From: Sphingomonas sp.
GTDB lineage: Bacteria; Pseudomonadota; Alphaproteobacteria; Sphingomonadales; Sphingomonadaceae
Length of the DNA: 64,000 nt
Reading direction: 5' to 3'
Assembly: GCF_003248515.1 (NCBI RefSeq)
Contig: NZ_QFOB01000005.1
Coordinates: forward strand, 124,001-188,000
Each line of letters opens with the position of its first letter. Within the stretch, counting starts at the first letter, position 1. Under the pieces are notes generated by a model. The model saw only the letters and a list, made by a program, of their open reading frames with translations. It ran no database searches and was not told the origin of the DNA. Positions 24,591-32,737 of the stretch are shown in pieces. A program made the position numbers and the translations under genes.

Positions 24591-26918
24591 TCAGTCGTTG
24601 TCGCGGTTCAGGAAGGCCGGGGCGAAATCGGGGGCGGGGCCCTCGTCGCCATTGCTGCGCTCGCGGCGCGGGCGATCGCCGCCCTCTCCACGCTCGCGAC
24701 GGGGGCCGCGATCGCCACGGTCGCCGCCTTCGCGACGGGGGCCACGATCGCCACCCTCGCGGCGACGGTCGCCACGCGGACGATCACCGCCCTCGCGCGG
24801 CTCGCGGGCCGGGCGGGTGTCCTCCAACTCGGCGCCGGTTTCCTGATCGACGACGCGCATCGACAGGCGAACCTTGCCGCGGCCGTCAATCTCGAGAACC
24901 TTGACCTTCACTTCCTGGCCTTCGGTCAGGACGTCGGAAACCTTGGCGACGCGCTCGTTCTTGATCTCGGAGATGTGAACGAGGCCGTCCTTGCCCGGCA
25001 TGAAGGTGACGAAGGCGCCGAAATCCACCATCGAGGCGACCTTGCCGGTGTAGATCTTGCCGACCTCGGCTTCCATCGTGATGCCCTCGATCCACTTGCG
25101 GGCAGCAGCGATCTTTTCCGGATCCGACGACGAGATCTTGACCGTGCCGTCATCCTCGATGTCGACCTTGGCGCCGGTGGTGGCCACGATCTCGCGGATC
25201 ACCTTGCCGCCCGTGCCGATCACGTCGCGGATCTTGTCCTTGGGCACCGACATCGTCTCGATGCGGGGCGCGTGGGCGGAGAGTTCACCGACCGAGGTGA
25301 GGGCCTTGGCCATCTCGCCCAGGATGTGCGCGCGGCCTTCCTTGGCCTGCTCGAGAGCGACGCGCATGATCTCTTCGGTGATGCCCGCCACCTTGATGTC
25401 CATCTGCATCGTGGTGATGCCTTCGGACGTGCCGGCCACCTTGAAATCCATGTCGCCGAGGTGATCCTCGTCGCCCAGGATGTCGGACAGGATCGCGAAA
25501 TCCTTGCCTTCCAGGATCAGGCCCATCGCGATGCCCGAAACCGGGCGCTTCAGCGGCACGCCGGCATCCATCATCGAGAGCGAACCGCCGCAGACGGTGG
25601 CCATCGAGGAGGAGCCGTTGCTCTCCGTGATGTCGGACAGGACGCGGATCGTGTAGGGGAATTCCTCCGCCGTCGGCAGCACCGGGTGGAGGGCGCGCCA
25701 CGCCAGCTTGCCGTGGCCCACTTCGCGGCGGCCCGGCGCACCGAAGCGGCCCACTTCGCCGACCGAATAGGGCGGGAAGTTATAGTGGAGCATGAAGCGC
25801 TCGTACGACAGGCCGGACAGGCCATCGATCATCTGCTCGGCATCCTTGGTGCCCAGCGTCGTGGAGCAGATGGACTGCGTCTCGCCACGCGTGAACAGGG
25901 CCGAACCGTGGGCGCGCGGCAGGAAGTGCACCATCGCCTCGATCGGGCGGATCTGCGTGGTGGTGCGGCCATCGATGCGCGAGCCATTCTTGAGGATGGC
26001 GCCACGGACGATTTCGGCTTCCAGCTTCTTCATCAGCTTGCCGGCCGCCATCTGATCCTGCGGGGTGGCATCGGCGAAGGCGGCCTTCGCCTTGGCGCGG
26101 GCCTCGTTCAGCAGGTTCGAGCGCTTGGACTTGTCCGTCACCTTGTAGGCGGCGGTGATGTCCTTGCCGACGAGCTTCTTAAGCTTGTCCTTGGCCTTCG
26201 AGAGATCGGCCTGCTCGGCCATTTCCCAAGGCTCCTTCGCGGCCTTTTCCGCCAGATCGATGATGCCGTTGACGGCTTCACGGCACGCCTTGTGGGCGAA
26301 CTGGACGGCGCCGAGCATGACTTCTTCCGAAAGCTCCTTGGCTTCGGATTCAACCATCATCACGGCATTGCCGGTGGCGGCGACGACGAGATCGAGATCG
26401 CTCGTCTTGGTCACTTCGGCCGACGGATTCAGCACATATTCGCCGTCGATATAGCCGACGCGCGCGGCGCCGATCGGGCCCATGAAGGGCACGCCGGAAA
26501 TGGTGAGCGCGGCGGAGGCGGCAACCATCGCCAGGATATCCGGCTCATTCTCGCCATCATAGCTCAGCACCTGGGCGATGACGTTGATCTCGTTGTAGAA
26601 ACCCTCGGGGAAGAGGGGGCGGATCGGGCGGTCGATGAGGCGGGAGACGAGCGTCTCCTTCTCGGTGGCGCCGCGCTCGCGCTTGAAGAAGCCGCCGGGA
26701 ATGCGGCCGGCCGCGCTATATTTTTCCTGATAGTGGACGGTGAGCGGGAAGAAGTCCTGCCCTTCCTTGACGGTCTTGGCGGCGGTCACCGCGCAGAGCA
26801 CCACCGTCTCGCCCAGCGTCGCGAGCACCGCGCCGTTGGCCTGGCGGGCAACGCGGCCCGTTTCCAGGGTGAGGGTCTTGCCGCCCCACTGGATTTCCGT
26901 CTTCTTGATATCGAACAT
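24591..26918 (-). CDS. pnp: Polyribonucleotide nucleotidyltransferase
   Basis: A 775-residue PNPase, the phosphorolytic 3'-5' exoribonuclease of the degradosome. Two RNase PH cores flank an all-alpha linker: the first begins at the N terminus (LTLETGRVARQANGAVLAT), and the second holds the active site (SDILGDEDHLGDMDFKVAGT near residue 475). A KH domain (RDVIGTGGKVIREI, near residue 560) and an S1 domain (GKIYTGKVASMVDFGAFVTF, near 620) follow. The last 75 residues are an Arg/Gly/Asp repeat tail. The start at 26918 has GGAAACG upstream; the longer frame adds 35 unlikely residues. It is the last gene of the cluster and follows rpsO by about 260 bp. Confidence 0.96.
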   Translation of the reverse strand: MFDIKKTEIQWGGKTLTLETGRVARQANGAVLATLGETVVLCAVTAAKTVKEGQDFFPLTVHYQEKYSAAGRIPGGFFKRERGATEKETLVSRLIDRPIRPLFPEGFYNEINVIAQVLSYDGENEPDILAMVAASAALTISGVPFMGPIGAARVGYIDGEYVLNPSAEVTKTSDLDLVVAATGNAVMMVESEAKELSEEVMLGAVQFAHKACREAVNGIIDLAEKAAKEPWEMAEQADLSKAKDKLKKLVGKDITAAYKVTDKSKRSNLLNEARAKAKAAFADATPQDQMAAGKLMKKLEAEIVRGAILKNGSRIDGRTTTQIRPIEAMVHFLPRAHGSALFTRGETQSICSTTLGTKDAEQMIDGLSGLSYERFMLHYNFPPYSVGEVGRFGAPGRREVGHGKLAWRALHPVLPTAEEFPYTIRVLSDITESNGSSSMATVCGGSLSMMDAGVPLKRPVSGIAMGLILEGKDFAILSDILGDEDHLGDMDFKVAGTSEGITTMQMDIKVAGITEEIMRVALEQAKEGRAHILGEMAKALTSVGELSAHAPRIETMSVPKDKIRDVIGTGGKVIREIVATTGAKVDIEDDGTVKISSSDPEKIAAARKWIEGITMEAEVGKIYTGKVASMVDFGAFVTFMPGKDGLVHISEIKNERVAKVSDVLTEGQEVKVKVLEIDGRGKVRLSMRVVDQETGAELEDTRPAREPREGGDRPRGDRRREGGDRGPRREGGDRGDRGPRRERGEGGDRPRRERSNGDEGPAPDFAPAFLNRDND
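24650..24820 (-). repeat. RGG/GGDR tandem coding repeat in the PNPase tail
   Basis: The pnp C terminus is built of repeats such as GGDRPRG, GGDRGPRRE and GDRGPRRER (protein residues about 700-760). DNA-level copies of a 9-12 bp unit, cGCGACGGG/GCGATCGCC on the plus strand, follow one another. RGG-type tails bind RNA and can drive partner binding; the number of units is likely to vary between strains. Confidence 0.7.
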
Positions 26919-27059
26919 TTCGTTTCCTTCACTCCGGCGCGCCCTATGCGGCCGGGGCCAATGGCGACCCCCCGGGATGTCGGCGGGGTCTGTCGGGCTG
27001 CCGGCCCGTGCGGTTCGGGACATCTATGCCCCTCAGACGTCGGCCGTATTGCCTCGGTC

Positions 27060-27150
27060 CCTGTCTTTTCCCGTCATACCGGCGAAGGCCGGGATCGCGG
27101 GAGATATTCGCTGCCGCACGAATTCCGGACCGTGCCGGGATGGCGGCAGA
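27060..27150. repeat. Dispersed sphingomonad hairpin repeats
   Basis: The interval between pnp and rpsO holds the common sequence GTCATACCGGCGAAGGCCGG with its internal CCGGC/GCCGG pairing, followed by a related CGGACCGTGCCGGGA element. Such short palindromic units occur in many intergenic gaps of sphingomonad chromosomes. The rest of 26919-27156 holds no gene I can support. Confidence 0.6.
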
Positions 27151-27156
27151 TATGAG

Positions 27157-27178
27157 AAGGGCGCCCGGAGGCGCCCTT
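27157..27178 (-). terminator. Hairpin after rpsO
   Basis: A perfect nine-bp stem (27157-27165 with 27170-27178, loop CGGA) begins five bases after the rpsO stop on the minus strand. The tail TTCTCAT is only weakly T-rich. It could terminate or process the rpsO message ahead of pnp; in many bacteria an RNase III or E site lies here. Confidence 0.6.
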
Positions 27179-27182
27179 CAGA

Positions 27183-27452
27183 TTACTTGCGGAGGCCGAG
27201 CTTCGCGATCAGTGCGCTGTAGCGGGCGGCGTCCTTCTTCTTGAGATAATCGAGCAGGCTGCGACGGTTGTTCACCATCGTCAGCAGACCGCGGCGCGAA
27301 TGATTGTCCTTCGCGTGGGTCTTGAAATGCTCGGTCAGGTTGACGATGCGCTCGGTGAGGATCGCGACCTGCACCTCGGGGGAGCCGGTGTCGCCCTCGC
27401 TCTGGGCGTTGTCCTTGATGATCTCGGCCTTGCGCTCTGCGGTAATCGTCAT
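27183..27452 (-). CDS. rpsO: 30S ribosomal protein S15
   Basis: The 89-residue S15 protein, which binds the 16S rRNA three-way junction early in 30S assembly. The whole chain matches the family: GDTGSPEVQVAILTERI near residue 21, LTEHFKTHAKDNHSRRGLL near residue 37, and the C-terminal LLDYLKKKDAARYSALIAKLGLRK. It lies between truB (7 bp upstream) and pnp (downstream), the classic arrangement. Confidence 0.98.
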   Translation of the reverse strand: MTITAERKAEIIKDNAQSEGDTGSPEVQVAILTERIVNLTEHFKTHAKDNHSRRGLLTMVNNRRSLLDYLKKKDAARYSALIAKLGLRK

Positions 27453-27459
27453 CGTCTTT

Positions 27460-28380
27460 TCACTCCGACATCAGGTTGAAGCCGCGCACCACCTTCACGT
27501 CCTGTTCCATTTCGACGAGGGCGACGGGCGTGGTGCCGTCGATCGCGAGATGGAGACCCGGTGGCGCTGCGATCCCGACGAGCCTGCGTCCCTGGCGGAG
27601 CGCGATGGCCTGATCGGGGGAGACGGCGAGGACCGGGATGTCGTCCAGTCCAGCCGTCAGCGGCAGGAGCAGCTCCTGCAGCGACGCCCCCTTAGCGGCC
27701 TCGTCCAATTTGTCCAGCGATATCGCGTGGGCGAGGGTGAAGGGGCCGGCCTTGGTGCGGCGGAGCATCGTGACGTGGCCGACCGTGCCGAGCGCCAGCG
27801 CGATATCGCGCGCCAGGCTGCGGATATAGGTGCCCTTGGAGACGGAGGCGGAGAGGGTGATCTCCTCCAATCGGCCCCCGCCGCCGACGGGTACGATTGC
27901 AAGGGAATGGATCGTCACCGCCCTTGTCGCCAGCACCACGTCTTCGCCCGCACGCGCCAGCGCATAGGCCCGCTTTCCATCCACCTTCAGCGCCGAATAG
28001 GCAGGCGGCACCTGCTCGATCGGCCCGGTGAAGCGGGGCAGGATCGCCTCGATGTCGGCCAGTGAGGGGCGCGCGTCGCTTTCCGCCACGGCCTCACCCT
28101 CGGCATCCAGCGTCGAGGTCTGCACGCCGAAGCGGATCGTGAAATCATAAACCTTGTCGCTGTCGAGCATCCGGCCGGCGAGCTTGGTCGCCTCGCCGAT
28201 CGCGATGGGGAGCACACCCGTCGCCAGCGGATCCAGCGTGCCGCCATGGCCCACGCGCGCCTTGGGGTGGCCGGCGGTGCGCAGCGCCCGCTTGGCGGCG
28301 GATACGCCCTGCGTCGAACCCAGGCCGAGCGGCTTGTCGAGGATCAGCCAGCCATGAAGCGGCATCTTGTTCGCACTCAC
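27460..28380 (-). CDS. truB: tRNA pseudouridine-55 synthase
   Basis: A 306-residue enzyme that converts U55 of the tRNA T-loop to pseudouridine. The catalytic aspartate is in GHGGTLDPLATGVLPIAIG near residue 48. Other TruB motifs are KVYDFTIRFGVQTSTLDAEG near residue 78, and the PPAYSALKVDGKRAYALARAG segment near residue 125. SKGTYIRSLARDIALALG near residue 190 is the second family signature. The GTG start at 28380 overlaps the stop of the upstream hydrolase (GTGA), implying coupling; an internal ATG five codons later is the alternative start. Confidence 0.95.
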   Translation of the reverse strand: MSANKMPLHGWLILDKPLGLGSTQGVSAAKRALRTAGHPKARVGHGGTLDPLATGVLPIAIGEATKLAGRMLDSDKVYDFTIRFGVQTSTLDAEGEAVAESDARPSLADIEAILPRFTGPIEQVPPAYSALKVDGKRAYALARAGEDVVLATRAVTIHSLAIVPVGGGGRLEEITLSASVSKGTYIRSLARDIALALGTVGHVTMLRRTKAGPFTLAHAISLDKLDEAAKGASLQELLLPLTAGLDDIPVLAVSPDQAIALRQGRRLVGIAAPPGLHLAIDGTTPVALVEMEQDVKVVRGFNLMSE

Positions 28381-29240
28381 CGGCGATCCTGCAGGAAGCC
28401 GAGGAGCGCGTTGGCGAGTGCTATGCGATGATCGGAGAAGCTGTGATCGGTGGGCATCACGACAAGCCGCGCGGCTGGGCCGGCGGCCGCCGCGACGGTG
28501 CGTGCGGTGGGCGCGAGAGCCCGTTCCGCCCCGATCACCAGCAGCGGGCGCTTGCCGATATTCTTCGCGGTTTCGGCCAGATCGAGATCGGCGCCCGCCG
28601 TTTCGATCTCCGTCACCAGAGCGGCCTCGCTCGTGCCGGCGAGAGGCGGCAGATCGCCGCGCAATTCACCCTCGATGAACTCCTTCTTCGCGGCGGGATC
28701 GGCGAAGGAACGACCGGTCGCGGCGATGTCCCAAGGGTCGATCAGTACGGTGCCCATCACATCGGGATCGCGCGCGGCCGCGAAGGCCGCCATCATGCCT
28801 CCCATGGAATGACCGGCGACGACGATGCGGGAGGTGGCGATGCCCCCGGCCGCGCCCTGCGCGCGCAGCCATGCGAGGGCGGCTTGGGCATCCTCCGCAC
28901 AATGGTGGAAGGAGAAGTCGCCCCGGCTGCCCCAGCTTCCCCGATAATGGAGCGTCAGCACATGCCAGCCGGCGCGGCGCGCGGCCTGCGCCAGATCGAG
29001 ATTCTGTTCGTTGCCGGGAAAGCCGTGCAGCAGCAGCAGGGTTGGGTGCGGGCCGGCGCCGCTGGCCTTGTAGAAAACGGCGTTCAGGCCGCTGCCGTGG
29101 CTGGGCAGAACGAAGGCCTTCATCGAAGCGGGTGCGGCCGGATCCGGCGTGGGATCGAAGACGATCGCGGCCGGCGGCAGCGAGGCGGCGAGCGGGCTTG
29201 CGCCCAGAAGGGCGAGGGCGGGGACGGCGGCTTTGAACAT
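28377..29240 (-). CDS. Alpha/beta hydrolase with signal peptide
   Basis: A 287-residue exported hydrolase. A hydrophobic N terminus (residues 3-19, ending PLAA) looks like a signal peptide. The oxyanion region is LLLLHGFPGNEQN near residue 70, the nucleophile serine is in VVAGHSMGGMMAAF near residue 145, the acid is likely the aspartate around residue 215-240, and the histidine is in PTDHSFSDHR near residue 268. The substrate is unknown; a serine hydrolase of the esterase/peptidase type is likely. It is inserted between the GNAT gene and truB in the translation cluster, with a four-base overlap to truB. The start at 29240 is chosen over longer arginine-rich alternatives. Confidence 0.85.
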   Translation of the reverse strand: MFKAAVPALALLGASPLAASLPPAAIVFDPTPDPAAPASMKAFVLPSHGSGLNAVFYKASGAGPHPTLLLLHGFPGNEQNLDLAQAARRAGWHVLTLHYRGSWGSRGDFSFHHCAEDAQAALAWLRAQGAAGGIATSRIVVAGHSMGGMMAAFAAARDPDVMGTVLIDPWDIAATGRSFADPAAKKEFIEGELRGDLPPLAGTSEAALVTEIETAGADLDLAETAKNIGKRPLLVIGAERALAPTARTVAAAAGPAARLVVMPTDHSFSDHRIALANALLGFLQDRR

Positions 29241-29248
29241 GGCGGGGC

Positions 29249-29812
29249 TTATGCGCGATCCGGGCGCGCCACTCCAGAGGCCGGCCATTCGCGCGCGAGG
29301 ATCGAAAAGACGCACGTATCCCGCACGAAGCCCGTCCAGGTGATGCGCTCCTCGCGCAATATCCCGTCCAGCACGCCACCAACCTTGACGATCGCCGCGC
29401 AGGATCGGGCATTGCGAACATCCGCGCGCAGTTCCACCCGGCGCATGCCGCAGGCGAAGGCGTGATCGATCATGAGCCGCTTGAGCCGGCCGTTGAGCCC
29501 CGTGCCGCGCGCTGAGGGGCGGATATAGGAATTGCCGATCTCCACCGTCTGGCTGGCGAGGCGATCGATGATGTAGCCGGTCATGCCGATCAGCGTATCG
29601 CCATCGTGAATCGCGAAGATCATGCGATCGGCGCGGGCGAAGAGCGCGTCGAAAGATGCATCGAAGCCGTCCGGCCCGAAATTGACCGGATAGATCTCCC
29701 AGATATCGAGATCCTCGGCGCAGACCGCCTTCAATGCTTCGCGATGCTCTTCCGCGAGCGGTGCCAGGGTGATTCCGTCACGCGCGGGCGGGAGAGCCAG
29801 CGTTGCGCTCAA
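29249..29812 (-). CDS. GNAT-family N-acetyltransferase (RimJ-like), TTG start
   Basis: A 187-residue acetyltransferase. The profile matches the RimJ/RimL-type GNAT fold: an N-terminal PLAEEHREALKAVCAEDLDIWEIYPVN segment, the strand MIFAIHDGDTLIGMTGY, and the acetyl-CoA loop SYIRPSARGTGLNGRLKRLMIDHAF near residue 115, then VELRADVRNARSCAAIVKVGGVLDGILREE. It probably acetylates a protein or small amine. The only start that fits is TTG at 29810-29812, overlapping the stop of the upstream lipoprotein gene. It is 8 bp upstream of the hydrolase start. Confidence 0.82.
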   Translation of the reverse strand: MSATLALPPARDGITLAPLAEEHREALKAVCAEDLDIWEIYPVNFGPDGFDASFDALFARADRMIFAIHDGDTLIGMTGYIIDRLASQTVEIGNSYIRPSARGTGLNGRLKRLMIDHAFACGMRRVELRADVRNARSCAAIVKVGGVLDGILREERITWTGFVRDTCVFSILAREWPASGVARPDRA

Positions 29813-30474
29813 TACATCCAGCTCCCCCACTGGGCCGTCACCTTCCAGTCGCCCTTGCCGTCCGGCTCGAGCGCGTAGAGCGTGCCCCAGTGATAGACGC
29901 GCACCGCTACGAAGGCGATGTGATCGTTGCGCTTCACGCCGGAGAGCACGAACTGCGCGGTGCAGCCGACGGAGGCATCCTTGCCCGGCCACCAGCGCGC
30001 ATGGACGTTCTTCGGTGCCCAGCTGTCCTTGATCATGGCCACATGGGTGGCGACAGCCGCTTCGGAAATGGCGAAGGCCTGCCCATCGATCAGCGAGCGC
30101 TGGTCGCGCGGCAGCATGTCCTTGCGCACAGGCGGCTCGGGTATGTCCGCGCGGCGCTCGGCAGCGACATCTTCGCGCAGTTCCGCCTGGGTGGGCATGG
30201 CGGGCGGGCGGAAAGGCGTCGGCGGATACCATTCCAGCGCATAATAACGTTCCAGCCGGCCGCGCCGCGCCACGCGATACTGGACGAGCGGACTGCCATA
30301 GGTGATGCGCTCCACGCACAGCGGCTTGCCGTCCGATGCCAGCAGCGTGAGCACCGAGCGGACGATCTTGCCATCCGTATCCAGCTCGCCTCCCTTGGCG
30401 CCGCCGCAGCCCGACAGCATGAGCGCGAGCAGGGGGGCGGCGAGAGCGGCGCGCTTAAGCATCATCGTCTTCAT
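29809..30474 (-). CDS. Hypothetical lipoprotein
   Basis: A 221-residue protein with a lipoprotein signal: MKTMMLKRAALAAPLLALM, then LSGC as lipobox with Cys23. The mature part starts glycine-rich and contains ERITYGSPLVQYRVARRGRLERYYALEWYPP, then an Arg/Glu helix, and a C-terminal beta segment (IAFVAVRVYHWGTLYALEPDG) that looks like a small domain of unknown family. The start at 30474 overlaps the last 20 bases of rbfA; ATG codons at 30465 and 30462 are alternatives. Tight overlap with rbfA and GNAT implies cotranscription. Function is unknown. Confidence 0.7.
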   Translation of the reverse strand: MKTMMLKRAALAAPLLALMLSGCGGAKGGELDTDGKIVRSVLTLLASDGKPLCVERITYGSPLVQYRVARRGRLERYYALEWYPPTPFRPPAMPTQAELREDVAAERRADIPEPPVRKDMLPRDQRSLIDGQAFAISEAAVATHVAMIKDSWAPKNVHARWWPGKDASVGCTAQFVLSGVKRNDHIAFVAVRVYHWGTLYALEPDGKGDWKVTAQWGSWMY

Positions 30475-30856
30475 CCAGATCCCGCTTCACGGTTGGCGAA
30501 TTGAGCAACGCGTCGATACGGGCACCCTCGTCGAAGCTCTCGTCCAGCTCGAAGCGCAGCTTCGCCGCATATTTGAGGTTCACCGCCTTGGCGATCTCGC
30601 TCTGCAGATAAGCGGTGTTGGTGCGCAGCGCCTTGAGCACGATCGCCTCGTCGCGGCCCAGCATCGGCTTCACGAACACCATTGCGTGGCGCAGATCGGG
30701 AGACATCCGAACTTCGGTGACGGAAACGGGATGGCTCGCGAGCACATCGTCATGCACGTCGCCGCGCATCAATATATCCGCCAATTTGTGGCGCACCTGT
30801 TCGCCCACGCGAAGCAGGCGCACGGAGCGGCCCTCGCCGGTCTGGTTCGTACGCAT
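30455..30856 (-). CDS. rbfA: Ribosome-binding factor A
   Basis: A 133-residue 30S maturation factor that binds near helix 1 of 16S rRNA and aids late assembly and cold adaptation. The KH-like fold is evident: RLLRVGEQVRHKLADILMRGDVHD near residue 12, VSVTEVRMSPDLRHAMVFVKP near residue 50, and LKYAAKLRFELDESFDEGARIDALL near residue 95. The start at 30856 gives the normal length. It heads the minus-strand cluster here; infB, which usually precedes it, is not in this window. A short acidic tail (DLDEDDDA) is normal for alphaproteobacteria. Confidence 0.93.
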   Translation of the reverse strand: MRTNQTGEGRSVRLLRVGEQVRHKLADILMRGDVHDDVLASHPVSVTEVRMSPDLRHAMVFVKPMLGRDEAIVLKALRTNTAYLQSEIAKAVNLKYAAKLRFELDESFDEGARIDALLNSPTVKRDLDEDDDA

Positions 30857-31007
30857 GACGGACTTCCTAGAGATGCCGGCGCCCCTTGGCGAGGGGGTGC
30901 TGCATGCGGTTACATTGCGATACGATGGCGGCGACATCTGCCGTCCCGCAGCCTGTTCCATGCAGAGCCCGGCCCGTCGCAACGGCCGCTCGCGCCCAGC
31001 AGCAAGA

Positions 31008-31033
31008 GGAACAAGCCACCCGCCTCGGAGGTT
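31008..31033 (+). promoter_or_regulatory. Possible EcfG-type promoter for the DUF2171 gene
   Basis: GGAAC at 31008-31012 and GTT at 31031-31033 are separated by 18 bases, one more than the usual EcfG spacing. It lies 65 bp upstream of the DUF2171 start. Since DUF2171 proteins look like stress proteins the site is plausible but weak. Confidence 0.35.
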
Positions 31034-31097
31034 CTTTCCCCACGACGCAGGCAGATCGAGACCGGCGCTTCGTGGAGAGAAAATCCAGGAGGATAGA

Positions 31098-32051
31098 ATG
31101 GGTTACGAGCGTAACGATCGTCGCTACGGCGGCGGCTACGGCACCTATGGCGAGGATCGCGGCCGCTATGGCCCGACCCAGGGCCGAACCTATCAGACCC
31201 GCAGCGATGACAGCGATTATCGGCAGAATCGTTTCGACGACCGGAGCGATTACGGCCGCAGCCACCATGGGCGCGATCCACGCGGTTACGACTATCAGGA
31301 TCGCGGGTTCTTCGATCGCGCGGGTGACGAAGTTCGCTCCTGGTTCGGCGATGAGGATGCGGAGCGCCGCCGCCGCGCCGACGAGCGGAATGACGTGCGC
31401 TACGAAAACCGGGCCGATGCGCGTTATCGTGAGGGCGGCCGCTATGCACCCTATGGATCTGGTTATTCCGGTCCGGCCTATGGCTTCTCCCCCTATGGCG
31501 ATATCGGTGGTGGCTATTCGCCCAGCGATTATGGGGCGGGCCGTGGTGCCGGCGCGACCGGCAACTGGGGCCTGGGCGCGGGCCATGATCGTGAGGATTG
31601 GGCCCGGGATCCCGGCTACAATTCGTGGCGGGATCGCCAGATCGGCCAGTTTGACCGCGACTATGATGAATATCGGCGCGAGCATCAGCAGAAATTCGAC
31701 AATGAATTTCATAGCTGGCGCACCGCACGGCAGGGCCAGCGCGATCTTCTCTCCAAGGCGGAGGAGCATCAGGAGGTGGTCGGGTCCGATGGCCAGCATG
31801 TCGGCGTCGTCGATCATGTGCGCGGCGATCGCATCAAGCTGACCAAGAGCGATCAGAATGCGCGCGGCCATCACCACTCGATCCCGTCTTCGTGGATCCA
31901 GTCGGTCGACGACAAGATCACGATCAGCAAGACGGCGGATCAGGCCAAGGCCCATTGGCGTGATGAGGATCGGAACGCCGGCGTCCTGTTCGGCGGCCGC
32001 GACGACGATCGCGATGTCAATCTCAACCGGAGCTTTTCGGGCACCTATTGA
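31098..32051 (+). CDS. DUF2171 domain stress-type protein
   Basis: A 317-residue hydrophilic protein. Residues 1-200 are a low-complexity Arg/Gly/Tyr/Asp-rich segment with the sphingomonad motif DEVRSWFGDEDAERRRRADE near residue 80, also seen in BON-domain stress proteins. A helical region (residues 180-215, RQIGQFDRDYDEYRREHQQKF) leads to a C-terminal DUF2171 domain (VVGSDGQHVGVVDHVRGDRI to about residue 300), a PRC-barrel-like beta fold. It starts with a strong AGGAGG site. It ends at a clear intrinsic terminator. Role: probably general or envelope stress; the biochemistry is unknown. Confidence 0.85.
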   Translation: MGYERNDRRYGGGYGTYGEDRGRYGPTQGRTYQTRSDDSDYRQNRFDDRSDYGRSHHGRDPRGYDYQDRGFFDRAGDEVRSWFGDEDAERRRRADERNDVRYENRADARYREGGRYAPYGSGYSGPAYGFSPYGDIGGGYSPSDYGAGRGAGATGNWGLGAGHDREDWARDPGYNSWRDRQIGQFDRDYDEYRREHQQKFDNEFHSWRTARQGQRDLLSKAEEHQEVVGSDGQHVGVVDHVRGDRIKLTKSDQNARGHHHSIPSSWIQSVDDKITISKTADQAKAHWRDEDRNAGVLFGGRDDDRDVNLNRSFSGTY

Positions 32052-32078
32052 GGCTCCGATGCCCCGGTAAGGAGGAAA

Positions 32079-32107
32079 GGCTCGGCCGCAAGGCCGGGCC
32101 TTTTTTT
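32079..32107 (+). terminator. Intrinsic terminator of the DUF2171 gene
   Basis: A nine-bp stem with one G-U pair (32079-32087 with 32092-32100, loop GCAA) is followed by seven T residues. The GCAA tetraloop and T tract make this a strong plus-strand terminator. Confidence 0.92.
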
Positions 32108-32179
32108 CGTGGCCGGACCGGCTACGCAATATCCCGGCTGGCGCAAAACGGGGGAATCTGTGGCATCATCCTCAAAAGA

Positions 32180-32199
32180 GGTGCGGGATTTGTCGCACC
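32180..32199. promoter_or_regulatory. Small inverted repeat before cytochrome c' gene
   Basis: GGTGCG (32180-32185) and CGCACC (32194-32199) form a six-bp dyad about 80 bp upstream of the cytochrome c' start. It could be a regulator site, but the short arms make chance likely. Confidence 0.25.
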
Positions 32200-32278
32200 A
32201 CTGAAATATTTCGCGCGATTTCGAGGGTGAATAACGCCACGGTGTCGCTATTGTGCGTTCGTCATTCGGGAGGAAGAA

Positions 32279-32737
32279 ATGCTCATCGGGAAAGCCGTAC
32301 GTTACGCTCTCATCGCATCGGGAGCATTGGTTTCCTTCTCCGTCGCGGCGGCACCCGCCGATATCATCACCACGCGCCAGCAGGGCCTGAAGCAGATGGG
32401 CAAGGCCTTCAAGGCGATCAGCGACAATCTGAAGGCGACGCCGGACGTCGGCCTGATCCGCACCAATGCGGCGGTGATCGCGATGCAGGCCCCCAAGGTG
32501 GGCGGCTGGTTCCCCAAGGGCTCTGGCAAGGAAGTGGGCGTGAAGACCGGCGCGCTGCCGACGATCTGGCAGCAGCGCGCCGAATTCGATGCGGACAGCA
32601 AGAAGCTGGCCGATGCCGCCAAGGCCTTCAGCGCGGCCGCCACGAAGGGCAATGTCGATGAGATCAAGGCTTCGGCCGGCGCCCTCGGCCAGACCTGCAA
32701 GGGCTGCCACCAGACCTTCCGCGAGCGCGAATCGTGA
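32279..32737 (+). CDS. Cytochrome c' (class II cytochrome c)
   Basis: A 152-residue periplasmic four-helix-bundle cytochrome. A signal peptide spans residues 1-24. The heme is bound near the C terminus by CKGCH (about residues 140-144), the class II layout. The helices begin IITTRQQGLKQMGKAFKAISDNL. These proteins bind NO and may detoxify it or carry electrons. It overlaps the downstream b-type cytochrome gene (GTGA), and the two are a known pair in proteobacteria. An inverted repeat precedes it; no nitrosative-stress regulator is adjacent. Confidence 0.93.
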   Translation: MLIGKAVRYALIASGALVSFSVAAAPADIITTRQQGLKQMGKAFKAISDNLKATPDVGLIRTNAAVIAMQAPKVGGWFPKGSGKEVGVKTGALPTIWQQRAEFDADSKKLADAAKAFSAAATKGNVDEIKASAGALGQTCKGCHQTFRERES

